Assembly: GCF_004135605.1 (NCBI RefSeq)
Contig: NZ_SDPT01000001.1
Coordinates: 434,001 to 498,000 of the forward strand
Length of the DNA stretch: 64,000 nt
Reading direction: 5' to 3'
Source of the DNA: Sphingomonas desiccabilis
GTDB taxonomy: Bacteria > Pseudomonadota > Alphaproteobacteria > Sphingomonadales > Sphingomonadaceae
The position numbers and the translations under genes were made by a program. Positions within the stretch are counted from its first letter, which is position 1, and each line of letters begins with the position of its first letter. Shown one piece after another: positions 8,656-17,600 of this stretch. The notes beneath the pieces were generated by a model, which was given only the letters and a program-made list of their open reading frames with translations, did no database searches and was not told the DNA's origin.

Positions 8656-9338
8656 GCGCGCATCTCGACGGGCAGGGGGCACAGCGTCTCGGCCAGCGCC
8701 GGCAGCGCCGAGGCATGGTCGAGCACGTGGCGCGCGCCAGCGGCGGTGAGTTCGGCGACCGTGTGATAGCCCCAGGCGACGCCGATCGGGTGCACGCCGG
8801 CGGCGGCGGCCATGGCGATGTCGAAGCTCGTGTCGCCGATCATCACGGTGTTCTCCGGATGCGCACCCGCCTCCGCCATTGCCAGCGCCAGCATGGAGGG
8901 GTGGGGCTTGGACGGGTGACGATCGGCCGTCTGGAGCGTGACGAAGCGGTCGGAAAGGCCGTGATGCTCGAGGATCAGCGCGAGCCCGCGATCCGACTTG
9001 CCGGTGGCGACGCCCAGCAGCCAGCCGTCGGCGAGAAGCCGGTCGATGGCCTCGGCAACGCCGTCGAACAACGGCTCGTCCGCGAGGCCGCCGCCGGTGC
9101 GCATCGCGCGGAAGTGACGCTTATAGTCCTCCGCGAGGGCGGCGTGCAGCGTCGGCCCTCCCGCGGGCGCGAGCCGGGCGACGGCCTCGACCAGGCTCAG
9201 GCCGACGATGCGGCGGATGGCCGCGCGATCCGGCAGCGGCAGCTGCGCGGAGCCGAAGGCCAGCTCCATCGCGCGGCAGATGTTGGCCTGGCTGTCGACC
9301 AGCGTGCCGTCGCAGTCGAACACCGCGAGCCGGGTCAT
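8652..9338 (-). CDS. HAD-superfamily hydrolase, phosphoglycolate-phosphatase-like
   Basis: The 228-residue HAD protein starts MTRLAVFDCDGTL, with nucleophile D8 and acid D10. GVATGKSDRG carries motif II, the KPHP block motif III, and MIGDTSFDIAMA motif IV. Domain order fits the Gph/PGMB-like cap type 1 subfamily. Phosphoglycolate phosphatase is the usual label, but substrates of this group vary, so I give no gene symbol. It overlaps rluC by ATGA. Confidence 0.88.
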   Translation of the reverse strand: MTRLAVFDCDGTLVDSQANICRAMELAFGSAQLPLPDRAAIRRIVGLSLVEAVARLAPAGGPTLHAALAEDYKRHFRAMRTGGGLADEPLFDGVAEAIDRLLADGWLLGVATGKSDRGLALILEHHGLSDRFVTLQTADRHPSKPHPSMLALAMAEAGAHPENTVMIGDTSFDIAMAAAAGVHPIGVAWGYHTVAELTAAGARHVLDHASALPALAETLCPLPVEMRA

Positions 9339-10426
9339 CCGCGTCCCCGGCTGCGCCGCTCGCCACGGCGTTCCTTGCGCACCGTCTTGGCATGCGCCTT
9401 CGCCTTGGCCTTCTGCACCGCGCGGCTGGGGGGCGGGGGCGTGTCCTCCGCCATCGCGTCGCCAAGGGTCATGTCGAACCCGAGCAGGTCGATGCTCTCG
9501 GCGAAGTGCTGGGGCAGTTCCGCCGTCACGTCGATCTTGCCGCCGTCCGGGTGATCGATGCGGATGCGGCGCGCGTGGAGGTGCATCTTGCGGCTGACGC
9601 CGCCGGTCAGGAACGCCGCCGCGCCGCCGTACTTGCCGTCGCCGACGATCGGATGGCCGATCGCCGCCATGTGCACGCGCAGCTGGTGGGTGCGGCCGGT
9701 ATAGGGCTGCAGCTCCACCCAGGCGGCGCGGTTGCCGACGCGCTCGATCACGCGGTAGCGCGAGCGGGAGGGCTGGCCCTCTTCCTCGTCCACGTGCATC
9801 TTCTCGCCGCCGCTGCCCGGCTGCTTGGCGAGCGGCAGGTCGATCATGCCGTCGTCGATGTCGGGTACGCCGATCACCAGCGCCCAATAGGTCTTGCGGG
9901 CCGAGCGGCCGGAAAAATGCTTGGAGAAGAAGGCTGCGGCACGCGACGTGCGCGCGAGCAGCAGCGCGCCCGAGGTGTCCTTGTCGAGCCGGTGGACGAG
10001 CTTGGGTCGGCCCTCCGCATCGAACTGGAGCGCGTCGAGCAAGCCGTCGACATGGTCGTGCGTCTTGGTGCCGCCCTGGGTCGCGAGGCCCGGCGGCTTG
10101 TTGAGCACGATTGCCTGCGCGTCGCGGTGGATGACCATCGACTGGGCGAGTTCCACCTGCTCGGGTGCGAGCGGCGGGCGCTGTGCTTTCGGACGCGGAG
10201 CCTTTTCCGGCTCGGGCGGCGGGACGCGGATCTGCTGGCCTTCGGTCACGCGGTCGCCTGGCGTCGCGCGGGCGCCGTCGACGCGCAGCTGGCCGGTGCG
10301 CGCCCAGCGCGACACGGTGTTGAAGCTGACGTCGGGCAGGTGCCGCTTGAACCAGCGGTCCAGGCGGACGCCGTCGTCGTCGGCACCGACGGTGAACTGG
10401 CGAACGGCGTTGGGCGTGTCGCTCAT
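9335..10426 (-). CDS. rluC: RluC/RluD-family 23S rRNA pseudouridine synthase
   Basis: A 363-residue protein with an N-terminal S4-like RNA-binding domain (DGVRLDRWFKRHLP, then TGQLRVDG) followed by the pseudouridine synthase domain. The catalytic motif HRLDKDTSG spans 145-153 with D148 as nucleophile; YTGRTHQLRVHMAAIGHPI is the second conserved block. The C-terminus adds a basic low-complexity tail of about 40 residues (rich in K, R, A), perhaps an RNA contact. RluC is likelier than RluD from the overall pattern. Overlaps crcB and the HAD gene. Confidence 0.9.
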   Translation of the reverse strand: MSDTPNAVRQFTVGADDDGVRLDRWFKRHLPDVSFNTVSRWARTGQLRVDGARATPGDRVTEGQQIRVPPPEPEKAPRPKAQRPPLAPEQVELAQSMVIHRDAQAIVLNKPPGLATQGGTKTHDHVDGLLDALQFDAEGRPKLVHRLDKDTSGALLLARTSRAAAFFSKHFSGRSARKTYWALVIGVPDIDDGMIDLPLAKQPGSGGEKMHVDEEEGQPSRSRYRVIERVGNRAAWVELQPYTGRTHQLRVHMAAIGHPIVGDGKYGGAAAFLTGGVSRKMHLHARRIRIDHPDGGKIDVTAELPQHFAESIDLLGFDMTLGDAMAEDTPPPPSRAVQKAKAKAHAKTVRKERRGERRSRGRG

Positions 10427-10800
10427 GCGGCGATCCTTCCGAGCGAGAGGCCGGCGAACAGTGCGGCGATGGCGCCGACGACCGACGCCAGGACATAGAG
10501 GAGCGCCGAGGCGAGTTCGCCGCGCTCGATCATCAGCGCCGCATCGAGCGAAAAGGCCGAAAAGGTGGTGAAGCCGCCGAGCACGCCAACGCCGAGCAGA
10601 AGCCGCCCCGTCTCACCGCCCAGGGCGCCGCGCGCGAGCACTGCGACCAGCAGGCCCATGGCGAAGCCGCCGATCAGGTTGACGCCGAGCGTCCCCCAGG
10701 GCCAGCCGGGGCCAAAGAGACCGAGCGCGGCGCGCCCGAACAGATGGCGCAGCCCGGCGCCGACTGCGCCGCCGAGCATGACGAGTAAAAGATTGCCCAT
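10423..10800 (-). CDS. crcB: Fluoride channel CrcB/Fluc
   Basis: The 125-residue, four-TM protein matches the Fluc fluoride exporter: GGAVGAGLRHL at the N-terminus, the conserved asparagine in GVNLIGGF (about N41) and GGFTTFSAFSLD at 75-86, which carries the pore phenylalanines and the central sodium site. Fluc works as an antiparallel dimer. I looked for a fluoride riboswitch in the 60 bases upstream and could not support one. Overlaps rluC. Confidence 0.95.
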   Translation of the reverse strand: MGNLLLVMLGGAVGAGLRHLFGRAALGLFGPGWPWGTLGVNLIGGFAMGLLVAVLARGALGGETGRLLLGVGVLGGFTTFSAFSLDAALMIERGELASALLYVLASVVGAIAALFAGLSLGRIAA

Positions 10801-10860
10801 GATCGGCTGCGCCTAGCGCATCGGCGCGCGGCTGAACAGGCGCGTGGTACCGGGAACGCT

Positions 10861-11568
10861 TCAAACGCCCTTGTTCAACACCATGTCGATGTTGGTGCGG
10901 GGGCCGTCGGGGGCGAGGAACAGCACATAGACGCCGCCGTCGCGCCCACGGCTGCCGGCGAGCACATGCTCGTTGCCGTCGAGCTGATGCCCGCTCGCGT
11001 AGCCGGCGCGGGTCGCGCGGGTGTAGTACCAGTCGACGAGCTGCCCGAGCGGCGCCTCGACGGTGAAGCTCACCACCCGGAACCGGCAACCGGAGACCTG
11101 GCTGCCTGCTGCCTCGGTGAGCTTCGCCTGCGGGTGGAGCGGCAGGTCAGGCGGCAGCCGCTTTGCCCAGTCGGTTGCGTAGGTCAGGTTGCGCGTGCAG
11201 TCGACCGGCGCCGTCCCAGCACGTTGCGGCGCCCCGGCGAGGGTGACCGCACGGCGCGCGGCGTCGCATTCGGGGCAGGCGCCGGCCCGCTTGGCCGGGG
11301 GCGCCGCGAGCAACCGTTCCGTGGCGTCGGCGGCGTTCGCGGCAGTGGCGGGGCGAGGCGGTGTCGTCGGGTTCGCGCGTCGCTCGTTCGTGCCGGCGAG
11401 ACGCTTGGGGTCCACCAGGATGCGGTTGCCGAGTGCGGCTGCCGCCTTATCGTTCCCGGTCAATTCCGCATCCAGCGCAGCGACGTTGTCGTCGCCTGGA
11501 TCGGCTCCCTCACAGCCTGCGAGCGCAAGCAGCGAAAGGACGGCGGCGAGGCACGGCAGTCGACGCAT
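10861..11568 (-). CDS. Putative lipoprotein of unknown function
   Basis: A 235-residue secreted protein. The start MRRLPCLAAVLSLLALAGC gives a clean signal peptide with a LAGC lipobox (C19). The mature part begins with an acidic stretch (EGADPGDDN), then an alanine/proline-rich linker with a CPEC pair, and a C-terminal half with two more cysteines (DCTRN, SGCRF) that could form disulfides. I do not recognise the domain. It is the most upstream gene of the minus-strand run leading to crcB (60-base gap). Confidence 0.75.
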   Translation of the reverse strand: MRRLPCLAAVLSLLALAGCEGADPGDDNVAALDAELTGNDKAAAALGNRILVDPKRLAGTNERRANPTTPPRPATAANAADATERLLAAPPAKRAGACPECDAARRAVTLAGAPQRAGTAPVDCTRNLTYATDWAKRLPPDLPLHPQAKLTEAAGSQVSGCRFRVVSFTVEAPLGQLVDWYYTRATRAGYASGHQLDGNEHVLAGSRGRDGGVYVLFLAPDGPRTNIDMVLNKGV

Positions 11569-11694
11569 CGGGCTCTCCCACACGAGGGGCAATGGCGAGA
11601 GGGTCAGACAAGACAAAGCCCGTGTAAACCATGTTCTGCGGCCGATCGGGCGGGGAGTCCCGATGCGGTGCAGGAATGGAGGCCAGGCGAGAGG

Positions 11695-11732
11695 AATAAA
11701 GAAAAGGCCGGGCCGCTTGCGCGGACCCGGCC
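11695..11732 (-). terminator. Rho-independent terminator after the glycosidase gene
   Basis: On the minus strand a GC-rich stem formed by 11721-11732 and 11706-11716 (GGCCGGG core, one bulge, TTGC-side loop) is followed by TTTTCTTTATT. It lies about 10 bases past the stop codon of the glycosidase gene and would end the galM-glycosidase operon. Confidence 0.85.
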
Positions 11733-11740
11733 CTTAGAGA

Positions 11741-12874
11741 TCAGCGGCGGCGGGTGCCGTTCGCTTCGGTGGTGAGGCGCTTGATCAGGTCGACCTCGGC
11801 CTTGCGATAGGGGGTGCCGTCGGCGCGCAGCACCTCGTGGAACCAGATGGTCGGCTCCTCATAGGTGTAGGGCTTCTTCCAGCTGTCCCACGGCATGCGG
11901 GTCTGCGACTTGCCGTCGACGAAGCCCCAGTTGAACATCGCGATGTTGTACTTCTTGCCGAGCGGCAGCGACCCGTCGAAGGTCGATCCGTTCCCGCGCG
12001 CCATATATTCGGTGCAGAAGACGGGGCGGCCGTAGCTGAGCACCTGCTTTGCGCGGGTCTCCCACTGTTCGGGCCAGTTATAGTCGTGGAAGCTGTTGAT
12101 GTCGGACTGGCTGAGCTGGATGCGTTCGACCGCGTCCAGCGTCTCGGCCTTGTCCCAATGCTCGCCGATCCACACGCCGCTGGTGAGCGGCTGGACGGGA
12201 TCGACGCTGCGCGCCCAGTCGAACACGCGGCCGAGCAGCCCCGCGACCAGCGCGGTCTTGTTCGGGGTCGGGGCATAGTTGCCGCCGCCGCCGTTGTTCG
12301 GCTCGTTCCACACGTCCCAGCCGAGCACGCGCTTGTCGTTGGCAAAGGTGCCGACGACGTCCTTCACATAGCCTTCGAGCTTGTCATACTGGCTGGTGTC
12401 GGCGAGGCGTGCGGCACCCGGCGCCTGCATCCAGCCCGAATTGTGGACCCCCGGGATCGGCGGGCGCTGCGGCCCTGCCACCGGATTCGGATCCCAGCAG
12501 CTGTCGAACAGCACGAACAGGACGCGGATCTTGTGCTTGTCGGCGATCTGGAGGAACTGGTCCATCCGCTGCTTCAGGCCCGCCGCGTCATTCTCCCACA
12601 GCATGTTGTGGAGGTAGACGCGCATGACGTTCATGCCCATGTCCTCGGCCCAGCCGAGTTCCTGGTCGATCTGCTGCGGATTGAACGTCTCCGCCTGCCA
12701 CATCTCGAACTGGTTGATCGCGCCGCGATTGTTGTAGTTGGCGCCGACCATCCACGGCTGCTTGCCATACCAGCTCTTGGCCTGGGCAGGCGTCCACAGG
12801 TCGCGCGCATCGGCCGGAAGCGAGGTCGCGATCGTCGCGAAGGCTGCACCGGCGAGCAGCAGAAGGCGGGTCAT
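11741..12874 (-). CDS. Secreted glycoside hydrolase, GH5-like (beta-mannanase/xylanase/cellulase type)
   Basis: The 377-residue protein has a cleavable signal peptide (about 1-23, ending ADA) and a (beta/alpha)8 clan GH-A domain. The acid/base lies in WDVWNEPNN (E191) and the likely nucleophile in FCTEYMARG (E289); NVMRVYLHN is the expected early strand. Proteins like this are often labelled 1,4-beta-xylanase or cellulase; substrate is not resolved by sequence reading. It follows galM by 21 bases and precedes a strong terminator, so the two form an operon for handling released sugars. Confidence 0.82.
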   Translation of the reverse strand: MTRLLLLAGAAFATIATSLPADARDLWTPAQAKSWYGKQPWMVGANYNNRGAINQFEMWQAETFNPQQIDQELGWAEDMGMNVMRVYLHNMLWENDAAGLKQRMDQFLQIADKHKIRVLFVLFDSCWDPNPVAGPQRPPIPGVHNSGWMQAPGAARLADTSQYDKLEGYVKDVVGTFANDKRVLGWDVWNEPNNGGGGNYAPTPNKTALVAGLLGRVFDWARSVDPVQPLTSGVWIGEHWDKAETLDAVERIQLSQSDINSFHDYNWPEQWETRAKQVLSYGRPVFCTEYMARGNGSTFDGSLPLGKKYNIAMFNWGFVDGKSQTRMPWDSWKKPYTYEEPTIWFHEVLRADGTPYRKAEVDLIKRLTTEANGTRRR

Positions 12875-12895
12875 GGTACGGGACTCCCTTGGAGA

Positions 12896-14056
12896 TTAGC
12901 GCTGCTGGGGCGGGGTGGTCTGCCCCGTGGAGAAGCGATAGGTCATGGTGTTGCGATAGGTCTGGCCCGGGTCGAGCCGCGCGGACCCGAACGCCGGCTG
13001 GTTCACCGTGTCCGGGAACAGCTGCGGCTCCAGCACCAGCGCGTCGCCGCCGCGGTAGATGCGCTGCGCCTTGCCGGTGACGGTGCCGTTGATGAAGTTG
13101 CCCGAATAGAATTGCAGGCCCGGCTGGTTGGACCAGAGCTCGAACCCGCGGCCCGACAGCGGATCGTGGACGCGCGCCATCAGGTGCTGATCTTGGGTGA
13201 CGCGGTCGCCGATCACCCAATTGTGGTCGTAGCCGCGGCCGTAGACCATCTGGATGTCGCGGGCGTCGCGCACGCGCTCGCCGATCTGATGCGGCGTGCG
13301 GAAGTCGAACACGGTGCCTGCGACCGGACGCTGCTCGCCGGTCGGGATCAGCGTCTCGTCCACGGGCGTGAAGCGCTGGGCGGGGATCTCCAGGATGTGG
13401 TTCATCGCGCCCGCGCTCGAACCCTCGCCCGAGAGGTTCCAATAGGCGTGGTTGGAGAGGTTCACGACGGTCGGCCGGTCGGTGGTGGCGCGATAGTCGA
13501 TGGTGAGGGCGTTGTTCTCGTCGAGCGAGTAGGTCGCATCGACGGTGAGCGTGCCGGGATAGCCCTGGTCGCCGTCGCGGCTGACGTAGCGCAGCGTGAC
13601 CGAGGGCGTCGTGCCGGACTTCACCGAGACCACGTCCCACACGACCTTGTCGAACCCGCGGGTGCCGCCGTGCAGCGCATTAGGGCCGTCGTTGATGGGC
13701 GTCTGGTAGGTCTTTCCGTCCAGCGTGAAGCGGCCGCGCGCGATGCGGTTGGCGACGCGGCCGACGGTGGCGCCGAAGAACTCCGGCTGCTTGAGATACC
13801 CGGCCATGTCCGGATAGCCGAGCGTGACGTCGTCGATGCGGCCTTCGCGGTCCGGCATCTTGAGCGACTGGAGGCTGGCGCCCCAGGCGATCACCGTCGC
13901 CGACACGCCATGGCTGTTGGTGAGCGTGACCGCCGGCACCGGCTTGCCATCGCTGGTGCGGCCAAAGGTCGAGCGCTTGGCCTCGCCCGCCTGAGCCGTA
14001 TTGGCCGTCAAGCCTGCCACGGCCGCCGCCGCAAGCAACATCCACGCATGGCGCAT
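12896..14056 (-). CDS. galM: Periplasmic aldose 1-epimerase (galactose mutarotase)
   Basis: A 386-residue GalM-family protein with an N-terminal signal peptide (MRHAWMLLAAAAVAGL, cut after about residue 23). Conserved blocks are GATVGRVANRIA, NALHGG (H129), the catalytic histidine in SNHAYWNLSG (H203) and the base in LEPQ (about E343). It interconverts alpha and beta anomers, here in the periplasm beside a secreted glycosidase. An AGGAGAG ribosome-binding site sits just upstream of the ATG. A longer in-frame opening to 14182 would cover the operator and is unlikely. Confidence 0.92.
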   Translation of the reverse strand: MRHAWMLLAAAAVAGLTANTAQAGEAKRSTFGRTSDGKPVPAVTLTNSHGVSATVIAWGASLQSLKMPDREGRIDDVTLGYPDMAGYLKQPEFFGATVGRVANRIARGRFTLDGKTYQTPINDGPNALHGGTRGFDKVVWDVVSVKSGTTPSVTLRYVSRDGDQGYPGTLTVDATYSLDENNALTIDYRATTDRPTVVNLSNHAYWNLSGEGSSAGAMNHILEIPAQRFTPVDETLIPTGEQRPVAGTVFDFRTPHQIGERVRDARDIQMVYGRGYDHNWVIGDRVTQDQHLMARVHDPLSGRGFELWSNQPGLQFYSGNFINGTVTGKAQRIYRGGDALVLEPQLFPDTVNQPAFGSARLDPGQTYRNTMTYRFSTGQTTPPQQR

Positions 14057-14128
14057 CGCTCTCTCCTCATCTTGCGGCCACCTTCTCCGAATGGCATCCC
14101 GCTTGTGTAGCGTCTGGGGGAGGCACTG

Positions 14129-14155
14129 CAAGCCAATTGTACGATAATTGGCTTG
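14129..14155. promoter_or_regulatory. Palindromic operator between galM and the FadR-type regulator gene
   Basis: A perfect 10-bp inverted repeat, CAAGCCAATT / AATTGGCTTG, flanks the 7-base centre GTACGAT. The core TTGTACGATAA has the TTGT-n3-A(C/T)AA shape typical of FadR-subfamily GntR sites. It lies 73 bases before galM and 77 bases before the GTG of the regulator gene, so it could control both divergent promoters. The site assignment is an inference from symmetry and position. Confidence 0.72.
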
Positions 14156-14231
14156 AAGGCTTTGAGGGGCAGGCGTACGCAAGAAGCAGGCAGACGGACA
14201 AACGCCTGCAACACCGGAGGGGTGGGCCGAC

Positions 14232-14942
14232 GTGCAACAGGAGTTAGGGCGTAACCTTACCTATGGTCTCCAGGAGGTGCTGGGACGGGCCATCGTCGTG
14301 GGCTATTACAACGACCGGCCGTTCCCGAACGAGGCCGATATCGTCAAGGAGCATGGCGTCAGCCGCTCGGTGACGCGCGAGGCGGTGAAGATGCTGGCGG
14401 CCAAGGGGCTGCTGGGTGCGCGGCCGAAGCAGGGCACCTTCGTGCTGCCGCAGGAATCCTGGAACCTGTTCGATACGGACGTGCTGCGCTGGCTGTTGGA
14501 GCGCAAGCTGTCGATCGACCTGCTGCGCCACTTCAACGAGCTGCGCGTGTCGGTCGAGCCGGCGGCGGCGGCGCTTGCGGCCCGGCGCGCGGGGCCCGAC
14601 CAGCATGCCGCGATCCTCGCCGGGCTGGACCGGATGCGCGCTGCCGAAAAGGGACGCGACGAGACGCTGGACGCCGACATCGCCTTTCACGTGGCGGTGC
14701 TGCGGGCATCGGAAAATCCCTTCTACATCCAGTTCCGCGACGTGGTGGCGACGGCGCTGCGGACGTCGATCCGCTTCACCAACCGGATCGCGGGACGCTC
14801 GGCCAGCATCGCCGACCACGCCGCCGTCTACGAGGCGATCGTCGCCAGGGATGCGGAGCGGGCGCGGCTTGCCATGGCCAAGCTGATCGACGACGTGCTG
14901 GTGCTGATCGAAGGCGTGGGGGGAGAGGCCGCCGCGGCCTGA
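14232..14942 (+). CDS. FadR-subfamily GntR transcriptional regulator (FCD domain)
   Basis: The 236-residue protein starts at GTG with GGAGG 11 bases upstream. Residues about 10-75 form the GntR winged helix; RPFPNEADIVKEHGVSRSVTREAVKMLAAKGLL is the recognition region and the RPKQGTFV wing follows. Residues about 90-230 are an all-helical FCD effector domain with the metal-binding histidine pattern (FHVAVL, then ADHAAVYEAI). Such regulators are usually repressors released by sugar acids or other organic acids. Position and the adjacent palindrome suggest it regulates galM-glycosidase and itself. Confidence 0.9.
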   Translation: MQQELGRNLTYGLQEVLGRAIVVGYYNDRPFPNEADIVKEHGVSRSVTREAVKMLAAKGLLGARPKQGTFVLPQESWNLFDTDVLRWLLERKLSIDLLRHFNELRVSVEPAAAALAARRAGPDQHAAILAGLDRMRAAEKGRDETLDADIAFHVAVLRASENPFYIQFRDVVATALRTSIRFTNRIAGRSASIADHAAVYEAIVARDAERARLAMAKLIDDVLVLIEGVGGEAAAA

Positions 14943-15027
14943 ACCGTCCGCGCGCCGCATGGCGGCGAGCGGTGGAACTTCCCGGGCGCCATCGCGCTGA
15001 ACCGCCGACGAGCCGGGAGACAGGCAG

Positions 15028-15924
15028 ATGAACGCTGAACGCACCACCCATGCCGCCGCCGACGCGAGCGGGGCTGCTGCGGCCCGCCGATCCGGACGCG
15101 CCTGGAAGATCGGCGCGGGCATCGCGGTGAGCGCTGCTGCCGTCGGGCTCGCCTATCGCCACCTCTCGGCGCACGAGCATCGGGACCGCGAGGTCGCCTA
15201 TCCGCCGCTCGACACGCCCAAGCCGCTCGCCGACGACATCTGGATCGTCGACGGTGCACCCATCGCACCCATGGGCATCACCCTGCCGGTCCGCATGACG
15301 GTGGTGCGGCTGGAGAACGGCGACCTCTGGCTCCACTCCCCGATCCGCTACACGCCGGCGCTCGCGAAGGCGCTGGAGGCGATCGGGCCGATCCGGCATC
15401 TGGTCGCGCCGAACATCGCGCACTGGACCTTCCTCAAACCCTGGCAGGAAGCCTATCCGGACGCGACGACGTGGGGCGTTCCGGGCCTTCGGGACCGGCG
15501 CCAGGTGCGCAATTCGGGGCTGCGGATCGACCGGGACCTGCAGGATGCGGCGGAGGAACTGTGGTCCGCCGAGCTGGAGCAGGGGATCGTGCCTGGCGCA
15601 GCCGGCTTTCGCGAGGCCTATTTCTTCCACAAGGCGAGCCGCACGCTGTTGCTGGTCGACCTGGTCGAGAACCTACAGCCGGAGAAGCTGCCGCCCGTTA
15701 CCCGCATGGCGATGGCGGCAGCCGGCGCGACCGACGGGACCACGGCACGCTATCTTCGGGTGCTGATCCGCTGGAACGGCGACGAGGCGGCGGCGAAGAT
15801 CCGCGGCCTCATCGATCGGGATCCGGAGCGGGTGGTCGTCGCCCATGGAGCGATCTTCGCGGGGCGCGGCGCCGAGCACCTTCGCCATGCCTTCGCCTGG
15901 CTTCTGGCAGATCGGGCTCGATAG
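15028..15924 (+). CDS. DUF4336 domain protein
   Basis: A 298-residue protein with an N-terminal membrane anchor or signal (about 26-44, IGAGIAVSAAAVGLAY) and a DUF4336 domain, recognised by ADDIWIVDG, RMTVVRLENGDLWLHSPI and HLVAPNIAHWTFLKPW. The family is related to metallo-beta-lactamase-fold proteins, but the canonical HxHxDH zinc motif is absent, so it may not be an enzyme. An AGCCGGGAGA ribosome-binding region precedes the ATG. Function unknown. Confidence 0.8.
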   Translation: MNAERTTHAAADASGAAAARRSGRAWKIGAGIAVSAAAVGLAYRHLSAHEHRDREVAYPPLDTPKPLADDIWIVDGAPIAPMGITLPVRMTVVRLENGDLWLHSPIRYTPALAKALEAIGPIRHLVAPNIAHWTFLKPWQEAYPDATTWGVPGLRDRRQVRNSGLRIDRDLQDAAEELWSAELEQGIVPGAAGFREAYFFHKASRTLLLVDLVENLQPEKLPPVTRMAMAAAGATDGTTARYLRVLIRWNGDEAAAKIRGLIDRDPERVVVAHGAIFAGRGAEHLRHAFAWLLADRAR

Positions 15925-16085
15925 CATCGCAGCGTCTTGCCGAACCACTCGACAGGCGAGCGCAGGTCCAGGGTGCGGCAGCGGGGCCGTGCGGTTCCGC
16001 AACTCCCGCCAAGGGGGATAACATAGATGAGTTACCGTTCCACGGCGCGTGGGTAAGCCGCTTCCCTGAAGTGAGGGGAACACGG

Positions 16086-16868
16086 GTGCACGACGGACAG
16101 CAAAGCGGTGAAGTGATGTTGATCCGCCGTCTCGGCAACTATGCTCGCCTGACGGCCGAAGACGAAGCCGCGATCCAACAGGCGCTGGCCGTCCCCGTCA
16201 GGCGTGCGCATGCCCGGCGCGACATCATCGCCGAAGGGGCGGTGCCGCGGGCGGTCTTCCTGATCGTTTCGGGCTGGGCGTGCCAGTTCAAGACGCTCGA
16301 GGACGGGCGCCGACAGATCGTGGGCTTCCTGCTTCCGGGCGACTGCTGCGATCTCAACAACCTGGTGCTGAGGCGGATGGATCACTCCATCGGCGCGTTG
16401 ACCGACGTCCGCTATGTGGAGATCCCGGGGGAGGCCATCCAGCTTCTGACGCGGGACCATCCCCGCATCGGCAAGGCCCTGTGGTGGCAGATGCTGGTCC
16501 ATCTTTCGGTGCAGCGCGAATGGACCACCAATCTTGGTCAGCGGAATGCCATGGAACGCCTCGGCAGCCTGTTGTGCGAGCTGGCGCTGCGGCTGCGAGA
16601 CGTCGGCCTTTCGAACGGGGAATGCTATGATCTGCCGCTGACGCAGACCGATCTCGCCGATGCGACCGGATTGACCTCGGTCCACATCAACCGGACGCTC
16701 CAGCAGTTGCGTGCGTCGGGGCTGATCAGCCTGTCGGGCCGCGTGTTGCGCATCCCCAATTTCGCCGCACTGCAGGAAGCGTCGCTGTTCACGCCGGACT
16801 ATCTGCACCGCGCACAGCGTGATGCGCGGCAGAGCCATGGCACGGTCGGCACCGCGGATCTCGCGTAG
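16086..16868 (+). CDS. Crp/Fnr-family transcriptional regulator
   Basis: A 260-residue regulator with a cyclic-nucleotide-binding-like sensor domain (about 25-130; ILPxGDCCDLNN-type loop) and a C-terminal HTH_Crp domain (LPLTQTDLADATGLTSVHINRTLQQL, about 180-210). It lacks FNR's N-terminal cysteine cluster, and the beta-roll lacks the full cAMP-binding arginine-serine pair, so the effector is unknown. GTG at 16086 was chosen because AGGGG lies seven bases upstream; ATG at 16116 is the alternative. Confidence 0.85.
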   Translation: MHDGQQSGEVMLIRRLGNYARLTAEDEAAIQQALAVPVRRAHARRDIIAEGAVPRAVFLIVSGWACQFKTLEDGRRQIVGFLLPGDCCDLNNLVLRRMDHSIGALTDVRYVEIPGEAIQLLTRDHPRIGKALWWQMLVHLSVQREWTTNLGQRNAMERLGSLLCELALRLRDVGLSNGECYDLPLTQTDLADATGLTSVHINRTLQQLRASGLISLSGRVLRIPNFAALQEASLFTPDYLHRAQRDARQSHGTVGTADLA

Positions 16869-17009
16869 CCGGAGGGGTTGGGGCTGGTTCGAGACCTCGG
16901 CCCGATCCTCCGTCATCGACGAATTCGATCAACGCGACAGGATTTCATCACTTCCCTCGCGCCCCCCGCCTCCCTATTTCATTCGCATCCGCAGCATGGA
17001 GTTTTTGGA

Positions 17010-17573
17010 ATGGGAATCATTGGTAGCTCGCTGAAGCCGTTCACGACGCAGGCCTACAAGCAGGGCAAGTTCCTGGAGGTCAGCGACCGCGACGTAGCGG
17101 GCAAGTGGGCGGTGTTCTTCTTCTATCCGGCCGACTTCACCTTTGTCTGCCCGACCGAGCTGGAAGACCTGGCCGACAACTACGCCGAGTTCCAGAAGCT
17201 GGGCGTCGAGATCTACAGCGTCTCGACGGACACGCACTTCAGCCACAAGGCATGGCACGACACCTCGCCGGCGATCGGCAAGATCGACTTCACCATGCTG
17301 GGTGACCCGGCCGGCGTGATCACCAACAACTTCGGCGTGATGCGCGACGGTGCCGGCCTCGCCGATCGTGCGACCTTCGTGGTCGATCCGGAGGGCGTGA
17401 TCCAGTTCGTCGAGATCACCTCGGAAGGCGTCGGCCGCAACGCCGTCGAGCTTCTGCGCAAGATCAAGGCCGCGCAGTATGTCGCAGCGCACCCGGGCGA
17501 AGTCTGCCCGGCGAAGTGGGAAGAGGGTGAAACCACGCTCGCCCCGTCGCTCGATCTGGTCGGCAAGATCTAA
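17010..17573 (+). CDS. ahpC: Alkyl hydroperoxide reductase subunit AhpC (2-Cys peroxiredoxin)
   Basis: The 187-residue peroxiredoxin reduces hydrogen and organic peroxides. The peroxidatic cysteine is in FTFVCPTE (C47) and the resolving cysteine in GEVCPAKW (C166), both intact; the length equals the E. coli protein. Start [11 protein letters not shown] follows directly from family alignment; an in-frame extension to 16878 is not credible. It is followed by an intrinsic terminator and then ahpF, its reductase. Confidence 0.97.
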   Translation: MGIIGSSLKPFTTQAYKQGKFLEVSDRDVAGKWAVFFFYPADFTFVCPTELEDLADNYAEFQKLGVEIYSVSTDTHFSHKAWHDTSPAIGKIDFTMLGDPAGVITNNFGVMRDGAGLADRATFVVDPEGVIQFVEITSEGVGRNAVELLRKIKAAQYVAAHPGEVCPAKWEEGETTLAPSLDLVGKI

Positions 17574-17600
17574 GCTGCCCAACGCCTTTGGGTAACCAGG

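Noticed and set aside
10801..10860. Possible fluoride riboswitch upstream of crcB
   Set aside because: The minus strand contains GCCGATGCGCTAGGC, but the conserved GG-GAUGG/CGCC core and the pairing to a downstream CUGAUG segment could not be built.
14057..14182. N-terminal extension of galM
   Set aside because: It would place the operator inside the gene and remove the clean signal peptide and AGGAGAG ribosome-binding site at 14056.
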